Position numbers and translations under genes: made by a program. A stretch of 64,000 nucleotides of DNA from Geothermobacter sp964501815. Lineage in GTDB: Bacteria > Desulfobacterota > Desulfuromonadia > Desulfuromonadales > Geothermobacteraceae. A model generated the notes under the pieces. It had not been told where the DNA came from, made no database searches, and saw only the letters and a program-made list of their open reading frames with translations. Below, piece after piece: positions 14,599-22,255 of this stretch; position 1 is the first letter of the stretch, and every line of letters begins with the position of its first letter. Location: NCBI GenBank assembly GCA_964501815.1, contig CAZCUR010000003.1, forward strand, positions 1 to 64,000, read 5' to 3'.

Positions 14599-15465
14599 TT
14601 ACGCGCTCAACGCATCGAGATCGATGTCCTGCCCGACCAGACCGGCGGCGTCGGCGCGGCACTGCTTGCAATGGCGCGCCTGGGAGAGAATCAATTCGGC
14701 CTGGTTACGCACCATCTCCATGGTAGCCGTATCCGGCATCGGATGATCTTTGAAGATCCCGCAGGGAATAACCGGGATGATATTCATCATCTGCGCACCG
14801 AGGTTGCGCACCTCGACCGCCAGCTCGAGGGTTTCATGGTCGTTGACCCCCGGTATGTAGACGTGGTTGACCTTGATCATCAGTCCCGCCCTGGCCGCCG
14901 CTTCAAGGCCGCACAACTGACGCTCGAGCAGAATGGCAGCACCGGTTTGTCCGGTCAGGCGCCTGCCCTGATGATGGATCCACTGGTAGACTTTGGCCCC
15001 GGTAACCGGCGTCAGGGCATTGATGGTCACGGTCAGGCTGTGCACGTTGGCGGCAATAATCTGCGGCAGCTTCTCCTCCAGCAGCAGTCCGTTGGTCGAC
15101 AGACAGAGTGCCATTTCGGGGAAGGCCGACCGCACCAGGGCGAAGGTTTCGAACGTTTTCGGATTGGCGAGCGGGTCCCCGGGACCGGCGATGCCGACCA
15201 CCTTCAACAGCGCGCCCCCCTGCTTTTCCATATGACGACGAACCAGACGCACCCGCTCCAGGGCCTGAGCGGGCGTCAGAACTCTGCTGGTGACCCCTGG
15301 GCGGCTTTCGTTGGCGCAGTCGAATTTGCGTTCGCAGAAACCGCACTTGATGTTGCAGCCTGGGGCCACCGGCAGGTGGATCCGCCCAGCCTTGCTGTGG
15401 TCGCCGCCGAAGCAGGGATGATCACTGGTTGCTTTCGTTTTCATCATCGGACAACCGGTTGCCAT
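14599..15465 (-). CDS. nifB: NifB, radical SAM FeMo-co precursor synthase (no NifX domain)
   Basis: A 288-residue radical SAM enzyme that fuses two 4Fe-4S clusters and inserts carbide to make NifB-co. The CxxxCxxC motif is CNIKCGFC (C37, C41, C44), followed by ERKFDCANESRPGV, GIAGPGDPLANP and the C-terminal HCKQCRADAAG. It ends there and lacks the C-terminal NifX-like domain of many NifB proteins; a stand-alone protein of that type is encoded just upstream. AAGGA before the ATG supports the start. Its leader has a hexaloop hairpin between two terminator-like stems. Confidence 0.96.
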   Translation of the reverse strand: MATGCPMMKTKATSDHPCFGGDHSKAGRIHLPVAPGCNIKCGFCERKFDCANESRPGVTSRVLTPAQALERVRLVRRHMEKQGGALLKVVGIAGPGDPLANPKTFETFALVRSAFPEMALCLSTNGLLLEEKLPQIIAANVHSLTVTINALTPVTGAKVYQWIHHQGRRLTGQTGAAILLERQLCGLEAAARAGLMIKVNHVYIPGVNDHETLELAVEVRNLGAQMMNIIPVIPCGIFKDHPMPDTATMEMVRNQAELILSQARHCKQCRADAAGLVGQDIDLDALSA

Positions 15466-15482
15466 GGTGTCGGTCCTTTCAT

Positions 15483-15516
15483 AAAAAAAGCCCGTGAGCC
15501 TGGGGCTCGACGGGCT
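15483..15516 (-). terminator. leader terminator before nifB
   Basis: On the minus strand AGCCCGT and ACGGGCT (15516-15510 with 15495-15489) close a stem with an inner GAGCC/GGCTC helix, followed by a run of T (15489-15483). It ends about 18 bases before the nifB ATG. Confidence 0.9.
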
Positions 15517-15533
15517 TCGTTGCCGTGTGAATC

Positions 15534-15551
15534 CGGTCCGCCATTGGACCG
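15534..15551 (-). promoter_or_regulatory. hexaloop hairpin in the nifB leader (candidate ANTAR target)
   Basis: The minus strand reads CGGTCC-AATGGC-GGACCG, a perfect 6-bp stem with the same AATGGC loop as before nifV. It lies 17 bases before the nifB leader terminator. Confidence 0.7.
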
Positions 15552-15554
15552 TTG

Positions 15555-15588
15555 GAAAAAAGGAGGCGGGCCGATCGGGAGTCGGCCC
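15555..15588 (-). terminator. second terminator-like stem upstream in the nafY-nifB gap
   Basis: GGGCCGA and TCGGCCC (15588-15582 with 15574-15568) form a 7-bp stem with a seven-base loop, followed by GCCTCC and six T. It would end transcripts just after the nafY-like gene unless bypassed. Confidence 0.7.
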
Positions 15589-15626
15589 ACCCGGCCAGAG
15601 GCCATATCATTGGGGAAAAGATCCGC

Positions 15627-16010
15627 TCAGTGGTGCGGGCAGTCTCCTCCCTCCCGCCTGTTCCCGGAGCAGCCACCAGGACAGACCTGGTCATGGGCCC
15701 ACTTCAGGGCCTCACTGATGGCGCCACGAGTCGTCAGCGCCCTGATGCCGGCCTTTTCCAGTTGTTGCCTGGGCAGCTCGCCGATCATCGCCGTCACCAC
15801 CGCCCGGCACCCCTCAAGAGCCGTGACGATGGCGTCGAACTGGCGATGACGAAAAGGGTGATCCGGATTGTAGCTGCAGTACTTGTCCACGTGAACTTCC
15901 TTCACCGGCTCGGGGCTGCCGCCGCCGTAGTCGTAGATCAGGAACCGCTCAGCGTGGCCGAAGTGCAGATCTACGTCGGTGCCGGTTTTGGATGCGACTG
16001 CGATAAGCAT
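15627..16010 (-). CDS. NafY/NifX-type FeMo-co-binding protein with Cys/His tail
   Basis: A 127-residue protein of the dinitrogenase iron-molybdenum cofactor-binding family. MLIAVASKTGTDVDLHFGHA shows the family start with the conserved His-Phe-Gly; FLIYDY, YNPDH, FDAIVTALEGCRAVVTAMIG and GIRALTTRGAI follow. The tail CPGGCSGNRREGGDCPHH is rich in Cys, Gly and His and could bind metal. In many organisms this domain is the C-terminal part of NifB; here it is separate and directly upstream of nifB. AAGGAG lies upstream of the ATG. Likely role: carrying NifB-co or FeMo-co. Confidence 0.9.
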   Translation of the reverse strand: MLIAVASKTGTDVDLHFGHAERFLIYDYGGGSPEPVKEVHVDKYCSYNPDHPFRHRQFDAIVTALEGCRAVVTAMIGELPRQQLEKAGIRALTTRGAISEALKWAHDQVCPGGCSGNRREGGDCPHH

Positions 16011-16134
16011 GACGAAACTCCTTTAAAACCACCATGAAGCCACGAAGATGAAAATCAAGAAATATTATTCAGGTTTTTCATTTAAATCTAATGACCCTCG
16101 CCTGAACTAATGGGCTGTGACCATTTCAACAAGG

Positions 16135-16170
16135 TTTCCTTCGTGTTCTTCGTGCCTTCGTGGTGGATTA
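16135..16170. repeat. CACGAAG repeat, copy inverted relative to 16876-16907
   Basis: Its reverse complement begins AATCCACCACGAAGGCACGA and continues AGAACACGAAGGAAA. This differs from the segment at 16876-16907 by only about two bases over some 33. The pair flanks fdxB and nifX in inverted orientation. Confidence 0.85.
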
Positions 16171-16175
16171 TTCCT

Positions 16176-16445
16176 TTAAACTTCCAGCGGTTTCAGCGTG
16201 AAACACCCCTTGGGGCAGGTCGAGGCGCAGGCGGCGCAACCGGTGCAATTGTCCTCGTTGACAATGCTCATCACCATGCGCACCGATTCGGATTCCTCGT
16301 CCTCCAAATCCTCGGGCCCCAACACCTTCCGGGCGCAGGCCTTGAAGCAGCGGCCGCAGCCGATGCATTTCTCATGGTCGATCGATTCGACAAAGGCGGG
16401 GGTCCACTCGGAACCGCCTTTGGTCATTGCGGTCAAAAATGCCAT
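16176..16445 (-). CDS. fdxB: nif-associated 2[4Fe-4S] ferredoxin (FdxB type)
   Basis: An 89-residue ferredoxin III of the nif-specific type. Two cluster motifs are seen, CIGCGRCFKAC near residue 27 and CTGCAACASTCPKGC near residue 67, separated by an acidic linker (EDLEDEESESV). It begins MAFLTAMTKGGSEWTPAFVE, typical of FdxB. AAAGGAG lies upstream of the ATG at 16445, three bases after the nifX stop, so translation is coupled. It probably donates low-potential electrons to nitrogenase or to cofactor assembly; direct evidence is lacking. Confidence 0.93.
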   Translation of the reverse strand: MAFLTAMTKGGSEWTPAFVESIDHEKCIGCGRCFKACARKVLGPEDLEDEESESVRMVMSIVNEDNCTGCAACASTCPKGCFTLKPLEV

Positions 16446-16447
16446 CT

Positions 16448-16813
16448 TCAAGCTCCTTTTTGCATGGCCTTGCGTAGCCATGGTGGGGGATTTGTTTTCA
16501 AAACGTCCTGCAGTTTCTCCACGACATCGGCGATCGGCTCGGCGTTTCTGCTTTTGAGCGGATGGATCCTCTTTGCTACCAGCCGCGCCGCGGCCGGTCC
16601 ACCGATCTGGCCGACGTAGACCAGGGCACAGTCGGCGAGTGCCGCGCAACGCGCCTCGATCCTGTCGTCGGTGTGGGCCTCCTCGTCGCCCACCTGGGCG
16701 ACGCCAGCAAATTCGGAAGAATCGGGGCCGATCTCATAAATGTAGAACTGCTCTGCCCGGCCGAAGTGTTCGTCAATGTGGACCTTGTCGGTGCTGGCGA
16801 ATGCAACTTTCAT
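16448..16813 (-). CDS. nifX: NifX, FeMo-co precursor carrier
   Basis: A 121-residue NifX. MKVAFASTDKVHIDEHFGRA contains the conserved His-Phe-Gly; the end IHPLKSRNAEPIADVVEKLQ followed by PPWLRKAMQ is the NifX C-terminal signature. It binds NifB-co and precursors between NifB and NifEN. AAAGGACAG upstream supports ATG at 16813. Fourth gene of the nifHDKX series, separated from nifK by a gap containing two repeats and a large hairpin. Confidence 0.94.
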   Translation of the reverse strand: MKVAFASTDKVHIDEHFGRAEQFYIYEIGPDSSEFAGVAQVGDEEAHTDDRIEARCAALADCALVYVGQIGGPAAARLVAKRIHPLKSRNAEPIADVVEKLQDVLKTNPPPWLRKAMQKGA

Positions 16814-16875
16814 GGTCTGTCCTTTGCTGTCCCTGCTGCCGACGATGGAGAATCTACGTATTCTGATCATTGTTC

Positions 16876-16907
16876 AATCCACCACGAAGGCACGAAGGAC
16901 ACGAAGA
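16876..16907. repeat. CACGAAG repeat, direct orientation
   Basis: AATCCACCACGAAGGCACGA followed by AGGACACGAAGA. Three CACGAAG units occur in tandem. Inverted partner at 16135-16170. Confidence 0.85.
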
Positions 16908-16921
16908 AAATCTTCAAGGGC

Positions 16922-16968
16922 GGCGGGCCCCACCCCATGTTAGGGACATGGGCCGGGCAGGGCCCGCC
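16922..16968 (-). other. large GC-rich hairpin in the nifK-nifX gap
   Basis: GGCGGGCCC (16922-16930) pairs with GGGCCCGCC (16960-16968), with an inner CCCATGT/ACATGGG helix. There is no T-run on the nif-sense strand, so it may be an mRNA processing or stability element rather than a terminator. Confidence 0.7.
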
Positions 16969-17070
16969 TGGTTTATCCGGTTTCAGGTTTAATAAAACCT
17001 TCCCCTTTTTCCCCGTTTTGGGATGACAGGCGAAGAGTTTGCGCCGAGGCCAAGGAAGCCCAGAAATCGC

Positions 17071-17132
17071 GAGGAGGCGTACATCGTACGTCGACGATCG
17101 ATTTCGCAGGCTGACGCAGAGATCGGTGCAAA
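17071..17132 (+). repeat. REP-like element, copy B, between nifX and nifK
   Basis: Shares GAGGCGTA, TACGTCGA, ACGATC and GACGCAGAG in order with the element at 20322-20384. Contains the palindrome GTACATCGTAC. Same orientation as copy A. Confidence 0.65.
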
Positions 17133-17154
17133 GAACCGCCTGCCGCCCAAAACG

Positions 17155-18624
17155 CTAACGCATCAACTCGAACTGCCGCTCCTCACAGGTTTCGTCAACG
17201 ATATCGAGGAACTTGTTGCAGATCTCAGTCAGCATGTTGATCACGCCCTGGTAACCGACGATCGGCCGACGGTGCAGATTTACCCGGTCGAAAACCGGAA
17301 AGCCGAAGCGAAACAGCGGAATTCCGGCGTCGCGGGCAATGAACTTGCCGTGACTGTCACCGATCAGAGCGTCGACCGGGTCGGTCATCAGCAAGCTGCG
17401 CATGTGCCAGAGGTCGTGCTTGTGGTAAATCTTCCCCTGCTTGCCGTAGGGGGAGCTGTCGAGCAGCGCCTGCACCTCTTTGGCGATCTTCTTGGTGCCT
17501 TTGTTGATCAGGATGTGGTAAGGCACCGCACCCATCTCAAGCAGGAAGGAAATGGTGCCCATCAGCTGATCAGGATCGCCATAGAGAGCGAATTTCCTGC
17601 CGTGGATGTACTGGTGAGCGTCGGTCATGGCGTCAACGGCGCGGCCGCGCTCGGCTTTCAGACTCTCCGGCACCGGCTTGCCTGTCAACTCGGCGATCTT
17701 CATCAGAAAGGCGTCGGTGTTGGCAATGCCCAACGGCATCGGCAGCACCGCGTGCTTGCCAGAGTAATTTTCCGTGACCCACTTGAATGTCTTAGCGGCC
17801 GAACGGGGGCCAATGCAGAGGGTCGCTTTGCCGTTGATGGAGTCGGCTGCTTCATCCAGTGGGGTGCCACCTGGGTAAATGCGGTACTCGCCGTCGAGCG
17901 GCGAATCGAAGACCTCGGAAATATCGCCGAGAATCAGCCCCTCGATCCCGAATTCGGCGAAGATCCGCTTGTATTCGCGGAAGTTGCCGGTGTTGGCATC
18001 GAATCCGGGGATCAGGTTGAGCTTGCCGGTGCATCGCCCCTCGACCTTCTTCCCTTCGGTCAGAGTCTGTAAAATCGCCAGCAGCATGGCGTCGTAACCG
18101 TCAATGTGGGAGCCGTTGAAGCTCGGAGTATTGGCATAGGGCGTCGGCATCTCCTCCGGGACGATCCCCTTGTTGCGCGCGTTCTTGATGAAGGCGGTCA
18201 AATCGTCGCCGATGATCTCCGGCATACAACTGGTGAAGATGGAGATCATCTTCGGCTTGTAGAGGGCGATGGCGTTCTCCAGCCCCTCGTGCAGGTTGTT
18301 CTGCCCGCCGAACACCGCGCCATCCTCGGTCATGGCATCGGAAACCGCCGGCGCCGGCTCGCGGAAGTGGCGGTTGAGGGTTGAGCGGTAGTAGGAAGTG
18401 CACCCCTGAGACCCGTGTACAAAGGGGAGCGACCCTTCAAAGGCGTGGGCGACCAGTTCGGCACCGAGAGGCTGACAGGCATGTGGCGGCATGACCACCA
18501 ACGCCTCGCGCCTGAAGTTCAGTTCTTTGTATTCCTCGGTATTGATCCATTCCGCGACCCGAGCCTTCTCCTCCGCCGGGATTTCAGTGACCGGCTTGAC
18601 CGCCAGTCCGTGATTGTTGGCCAT
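17155..18624 (-). CDS. nifK: nitrogenase MoFe protein beta subunit
   Basis: A 489-residue NifK. The P-cluster cysteines are visible at C50 (MPPHACQPLGAELVAHAFEG), C75 (HGSQGCTSYYR) and C133 (FTSCMPEIIGDD). The C-terminal DRVNLHRRPIVGYQGVINML is typical. With NifD it forms the alpha2-beta2 dinitrogenase. GGAG before the ATG at 18624 sets the start; the in-frame extension to 18705 lacks support. Follows nifD after about 140 bases. Confidence 0.98.
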   Translation of the reverse strand: MANNHGLAVKPVTEIPAEEKARVAEWINTEEYKELNFRREALVVMPPHACQPLGAELVAHAFEGSLPFVHGSQGCTSYYRSTLNRHFREPAPAVSDAMTEDGAVFGGQNNLHEGLENAIALYKPKMISIFTSCMPEIIGDDLTAFIKNARNKGIVPEEMPTPYANTPSFNGSHIDGYDAMLLAILQTLTEGKKVEGRCTGKLNLIPGFDANTGNFREYKRIFAEFGIEGLILGDISEVFDSPLDGEYRIYPGGTPLDEAADSINGKATLCIGPRSAAKTFKWVTENYSGKHAVLPMPLGIANTDAFLMKIAELTGKPVPESLKAERGRAVDAMTDAHQYIHGRKFALYGDPDQLMGTISFLLEMGAVPYHILINKGTKKIAKEVQALLDSSPYGKQGKIYHKHDLWHMRSLLMTDPVDALIGDSHGKFIARDAGIPLFRFGFPVFDRVNLHRRPIVGYQGVINMLTEICNKFLDIVDETCEERQFELMR

Positions 18625-18763
18625 TTTCTTTCTCCTTTGAAATCGGCCGCACGCCCGTTCGCTTTCGCTCACTCGAGCCGCACAGGTATGCAGGATCACA
18701 TTCATCAGGTGTGTTCCTTCGCGCCCGTGCGCCTCCGCGTGAGGCCGCTTTTGTATCGATTTT

Positions 18764-20215
18764 CTAGAAAGGCGATTTCACCAGGCTCCAGGTCGGGCTG
18801 TTGATCGCCATGTCAATATCCCGGGCGAAGACCGGAAAGCCCTTGTAACCGTGGTAAGGGCCGCTGTAATCCCAGCTGTGCATCTGGCGAAATGGCAGTC
18901 CCATCTTCTGAAAGACGTACTTCTCCTTGATGCCGCTGCCGACCAGGTCGGGCTTGAGTTCGTGAACAAACTTTTCCAGCTCGAACTCAGAGACATCGTC
19001 GTAGACAACCGTTGCATCCGGCATTTCCGGGGCGGTGCGATCGTAGTCGTCCGAATGGGCGAATTCGTAACCGGAGCCGATACATTCCATGCCGAGATCC
19101 TCGTAAGCGCCAATGGTATGGCGTGGACGCAGGCCGCCGACATAAAGCATCACCTTCTTCCCTTCGAGACGAGGGCGATATGCATCGATCACGGCCTGCA
19201 TCTGGGGATCGTACTTGGCAATCACCGCTTCAACCTTCTCCTTGATGGTATCGTCAAACAACTCGGCCAGCTTGCGCAGACTCTGTTTGATCTTGGTCGG
19301 GCCGAAGAAATTGAGCTCGATCCAGGGGATGCCGTATTTCTCCTCCATCACCTTGCACATGTAGTTCATCGAGCGGTAGCAGTGGATGACATTGAGCCTG
19401 ACCTGATGGGTCGCGGCGATCTTCTCCAGCTCGCCATCGCCGGTCCAGATCGACTTGACATTGAAACCACACTCTTCGAGCAGCGGCTTGGTCGACCAGG
19501 CGTCGCCACCGATGTTGTATTCGCCGATCAGGGCGATATCGTAAGGGCCCGGTTCTTCAACAAACTCGCGTGTCTCGATGATGTAGTCGCGGATGGTGTC
19601 GTTGGAGATGTGATGCCCCAGCGACTGGGAGACCCCACGAAAGCCCTCACAGTTACAGGGAATGATCGGCAGATCAAGCTCATGGCTGGCCTGTTTGGTA
19701 ACCGCGTTGATGTCATCTCCGATTAAACCAACCGGGCATTCCGAGAGGACTGAAATCCCCTTGGCGAGAGGAAAAAGCTCCCGCGCTTCCTTGAGCAAAG
19801 TTTTCAGCTTTTTGTCGCCACCATAGACGATGTCACGCTCCTGAAAATCGGAGGTGAACTGCATGCCGAACTGGTCGACGCCGAGCTGGCCGGTCATCAG
19901 GTTGCGCCGGGTACCCCAGCTGTACCAACCGCAGCCGACCGGCCCATGGCTGACGTGAACCATGTCGCGGATCGGCCCCCAGACCACCCCCTTGGCGCCG
20001 GCGTAGGCGCAACCACGCGCACTCATCACACCGGGCACAGTCTTCTTGTTCGACTGCACGCAGGCCTTGCCAGACAGTTGGTCATTCGGGGCCAGGTGCT
20101 TGACGCGCTTCTTCTTTCCCTTTTCAGGATAGGCCTCAAGGACCTCATCGATCATCGCCTGGGTGGCTTCCCTGGAGATTCCTTCGACGACTTTTTTCTT
20201 TATCATTTCAGACAT
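18764..20215 (-). CDS. nifD: nitrogenase MoFe protein alpha subunit
   Basis: A 483-residue Mo-type NifD. P-cluster cysteines are C69, C95 (HGPVGCGWYSWGTRRN) and C160 (SECPVGLIGDDI). FeMo-co ligands are C279 (IHCYRSMNY) and H446 (FRQMHSWDYSGPYHGYKGF). These, with the residue spacing, indicate the molybdenum rather than vanadium or iron-only enzyme. AAGGAG lies seven bases before the ATG at 20215. About 180 bases containing a REP-like element separate it from nifH. Confidence 0.98.
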   Translation of the reverse strand: MSEMIKKKVVEGISREATQAMIDEVLEAYPEKGKKKRVKHLAPNDQLSGKACVQSNKKTVPGVMSARGCAYAGAKGVVWGPIRDMVHVSHGPVGCGWYSWGTRRNLMTGQLGVDQFGMQFTSDFQERDIVYGGDKKLKTLLKEARELFPLAKGISVLSECPVGLIGDDINAVTKQASHELDLPIIPCNCEGFRGVSQSLGHHISNDTIRDYIIETREFVEEPGPYDIALIGEYNIGGDAWSTKPLLEECGFNVKSIWTGDGELEKIAATHQVRLNVIHCYRSMNYMCKVMEEKYGIPWIELNFFGPTKIKQSLRKLAELFDDTIKEKVEAVIAKYDPQMQAVIDAYRPRLEGKKVMLYVGGLRPRHTIGAYEDLGMECIGSGYEFAHSDDYDRTAPEMPDATVVYDDVSEFELEKFVHELKPDLVGSGIKEKYVFQKMGLPFRQMHSWDYSGPYHGYKGFPVFARDIDMAINSPTWSLVKSPF

Positions 20216-20287
20216 GTAAATGCTCCTTTGGACAATCGGCTGTGGCCTTGGCAAAGAGGAAAATTCTCCTTTTTCAAGGCGGGTAAG

Positions 20288-20385
20288 TTCTTCCCGAATC
20301 AAAGCGCGCTGGCAGGGCGCGGACGAGGCGTAGCAGCGCTACGTCGAGTGTACGATCTGCCTGCGCAACGCAGAGTCGGGAAGAA
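20288..20385 (+). repeat. REP-like element, copy A, between nifH and nifD
   Basis: A 98-base palindromic unit bounded by TTCTTCCCGA (20288-20297) and TCGGGAAGAA (20376-20385), with a central GTAGCAGCGCTAC stem. Core segments match copy B at 17071-17132. It would form a long stem in the nifH-nifD mRNA. Confidence 0.8.
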
Positions 20386-20398
20386 ATCGTCCGCCGCT

Positions 20399-21277
20399 TC
20401 AGGCATTCTCGGCCTTGCCGATGATCTCCTCATCCTCCTCCTCAATAACACCGAATTCGAGCAGCAGATCCTCGAGCTCATCCATCTCCAGCGGGGTGGG
20501 CACAACGAGCATGTCGTTCTCGGAGATCTTGCGGGCCAGTTCGCGGTACTCGTCGGCCTGCTTGTGCTCGGGGGAGTACTCGATGACGGTCATGCGCCGC
20601 AATTCAGCGCGCTGCACCTGGTTGTCGCGCGGCACAAAGTGAATCATTTGGGTTCCAAGTTTTTTGGCCAGCGCTTCGATGAGGTCGGCCTCGCGGTCGG
20701 TGTTGCGGCTGTTGCAGATCAGACCGCCGAGCCGCACATTGCCCGAGGAGCTGTACTTGAGGATCCCCTTGGCGATGTTGTTGGCCGCATACATGGCCAT
20801 CATCTCGCCGGAAACGACGATGTAGATCTCTTCGGCCTTGTTCTCGCGGATCGGCATGGCGAAACCGCCGCAGACAACGTCGCCGAGGACATCGTAGAAG
20901 ACGAAGTCAAGGTCCGGGGTGTAAGCTCCCTCTTCTTCGAGGAAGTTAATGGCGGTAATGACACCACGACCGGCGCAGCCAACACCCGGCTCCGGGCCGC
21001 CCGATTCGACGCACTTGACGTCGCCGAAACCAACCTTGAGCACGTCGTCCAGCTCAAGATCTTCGACGGTACCGAGCTCACGGACCTTGTCCATGACCGT
21101 CTCCTGCGCTTTGGCATGCAGGATAAGGCGGGTTGAGTCAGCCTTGGGGTCGCAGCCGACAATCATCACCTTCTTTCCCAGGGTCGCCAGGCCGGCGACG
21201 GTGTTCTGTGTGGTGGTCGATTTACCAATGCCGCCTTTGCCGTAGATCGCGATCTGTCTCATTTTTTTCTCTGCCAT
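20399..21277 (-). CDS. nifH: nitrogenase Fe protein (dinitrogenase reductase)
   Basis: A 292-residue NifH. P-loop GKGGIGKST begins at residue 13. The bridging 4Fe-4S cysteines are C101 (GVGCAGRGVITAI) and C136 (LGDVVCGGFA). Arg104 in CAGRG is the residue ADP-ribosylated by DraT in other bacteria, and draT/draG are encoded upstream. AAAGGAG before the ATG at 21277 sets the start, correcting the open frame that extends to 21502 through the leader. Controlled by a sigma-54 promoter and a leader with hexaloop hairpins and two terminators. Confidence 0.98.
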   Translation of the reverse strand: MAEKKMRQIAIYGKGGIGKSTTTQNTVAGLATLGKKVMIVGCDPKADSTRLILHAKAQETVMDKVRELGTVEDLELDDVLKVGFGDVKCVESGGPEPGVGCAGRGVITAINFLEEEGAYTPDLDFVFYDVLGDVVCGGFAMPIRENKAEEIYIVVSGEMMAMYAANNIAKGILKYSSSGNVRLGGLICNSRNTDREADLIEALAKKLGTQMIHFVPRDNQVQRAELRRMTVIEYSPEHKQADEYRELARKISENDMLVVPTPLEMDELEDLLLEFGVIEEEDEEIIGKAENA

Positions 21278-21401
21278 GGTTCTTTCTCCTTTTTCATGTC
21301 TGGCAGTTCCCACTGCCGGGATGCAGGCCTGGGCGGTGGCGGACACGGCGGCATCTCCGTTGATGTTGTCTGTCCTTGCCGCTTCGGCCAGGGTTGACGC
21401 G

Positions 21402-21441
21402 AAAAAAAAGCCCACCTTCGCCGGGGCAGCGGAAGGTGGGC
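21402..21441 (-). terminator. nifH leader terminator 2
   Basis: On the minus strand GCCCACCTT and AAGGTGGGC (21441-21433 with 21418-21410) pair around a GC-rich loop and are followed by eight T (21409-21402). It lies about 125 bases before nifH. Confidence 0.9.
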
Positions 21442-21473
21442 GACATTGCCACAGGTGCTGACCAACGCACCGC

Positions 21474-21521
21474 AAAAAAACGAAACGCCCGAATGTCACC
21501 AAAAAAGGGACGTTCGGGCGT
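21474..21521 (-). terminator. nifH leader terminator 1
   Basis: ACGCCCGAA pairs with TTCGGGCGT (21521-21513 with 21493-21485), then TTCG and seven T. Its 5' arm overlaps the second leader hairpin, so the two folds exclude each other. Confidence 0.85.
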
Positions 21522-21559
21522 CTTTGCCTGAGGGCGGCACGCTCACGACTCTGTGGCGC
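21509..21559 (-). promoter_or_regulatory. tandem six-base-loop hairpins in the nifH leader (candidate ANTAR target)
   Basis: Hairpin 1 (21559-21539): CAC-AGAGTC-GTG extended by GCGC/GCGT pairing across one bulged A; loop has A at 1 and G at 4. Hairpin 2 (21522-21509): GACG-CCCGAA-CGTC, six-base loop with G at 4 but C at 1. Hairpin 2 shares bases with the 5' arm of terminator 1, the arrangement used by ANTAR antiterminators. Begins about eight bases after the predicted start of transcription. Confidence 0.65.
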
Positions 21560-21575
21560 GCTCGGGCTCTATTCC

Positions 21576-21594
21576 AATGCAGGTGGCGTGCCAA
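21576..21594 (-). promoter_or_regulatory. sigma-54 promoter for nifH
   Basis: The minus strand reads TTGGCACG-CCAC-CTGCATT, with GG (21592-21591) and GC (21580-21579) ten bases apart; an almost perfect TGGCACG-N4-TTGCA. Transcription would start near 21567, giving a leader of about 290 bases. Bases 21595-21811 further upstream show no gene. Confidence 0.88.
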
Positions 21595-21811
21595 GGGATG
21601 AAAAATTCGTCGAGCCCTCTGTCGACCCAGTTTCCCGCCACGCCAGACGAAAGAGGCCGGCAAGAAGAGTCCAACATCTGCAACAAAAAGAGGCAGGCCG
21701 TGCCAAAGATTCGGGCATTGAAAACATCCTTGTCGAAGACAGCGGCAACGTCATCCTCGGCGCCAAAAGGCATGCACTACAGGGGCTCGTAACGCACCAG
21801 CCTTAAATGGT

Positions 21812-22255
21812 TCAGAGTGCCAACCGCATCGGCACCATCGGCGACAGTTCGAACCCGTGCCTGCGATAGAACCGCTGAGCCGCCAGGTTGTCGGCGTCGG
21901 TGAGCAGGGTGATGCGACCGCAGCCCTGTTCCGCGGCATGGCGGAGGGCAGCTTTCAGCAGCCGCGACCCGGTGCCGGCGGCGCGATGTTCGGGCAACAC
22001 CACCATATCCTCGAGGATTGCCACCTTACGGCCCAGCGCGGTCGACACCGTAAAGAGAAGGTTGACCATGCCGATCACCGCCCCCTTGCGCCGGGCGACC
22101 AGGATGGTGCCTACGTCCGGATTGGCGATGATGATCTCCAGCCCCCGGCGCTGGGCTTCCCGGTCGGGCCTAAACTCCACCTCCTGGGCGAAGAGATAGT
22201 CGAGCAAAGTGCAGAGAGCAGGAACGTCCTCGCCGCGTGCTGTTTCAACAATCAT
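21812..22255 (-). CDS. GNAT-family N-acetyltransferase
   Basis: A 147-residue acetyltransferase. The acetyl-CoA-binding motif appears as LPEHRAAGTGSRLLKAALRHA (Q/R-x-x-G-x-G/A type), followed by ITLLTDADNLAAQRFYRRHGF. The start at 22255 has AAGGAGG well placed. It lies between the dra genes and nifH in the same direction. The substrate is unknown; a link to nitrogen fixation is suggested only by position. Confidence 0.88.
   Translation of the reverse strand: MIVETARGEDVPALCTLLDYLFAQEVEFRPDREAQRRGLEIIIANPDVGTILVARRKGAVIGMVNLLFTVSTALGRKVAILEDMVVLPEHRAAGTGSRLLKAALRHAAEQGCGRITLLTDADNLAAQRFYRRHGFELSPMVPMRLAL

Noticed and set aside
21278..21502. N-terminal extension of NifH
   Set aside because: The extension lies in the structured leader; NifH family length and AAAGGAG favour ATG at 21277.
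21543..21773. A 76-codon minus-strand frame upstream of nifH
   Set aside because: It spans the sigma-54 promoter and the leader hairpins and lacks any start signal.
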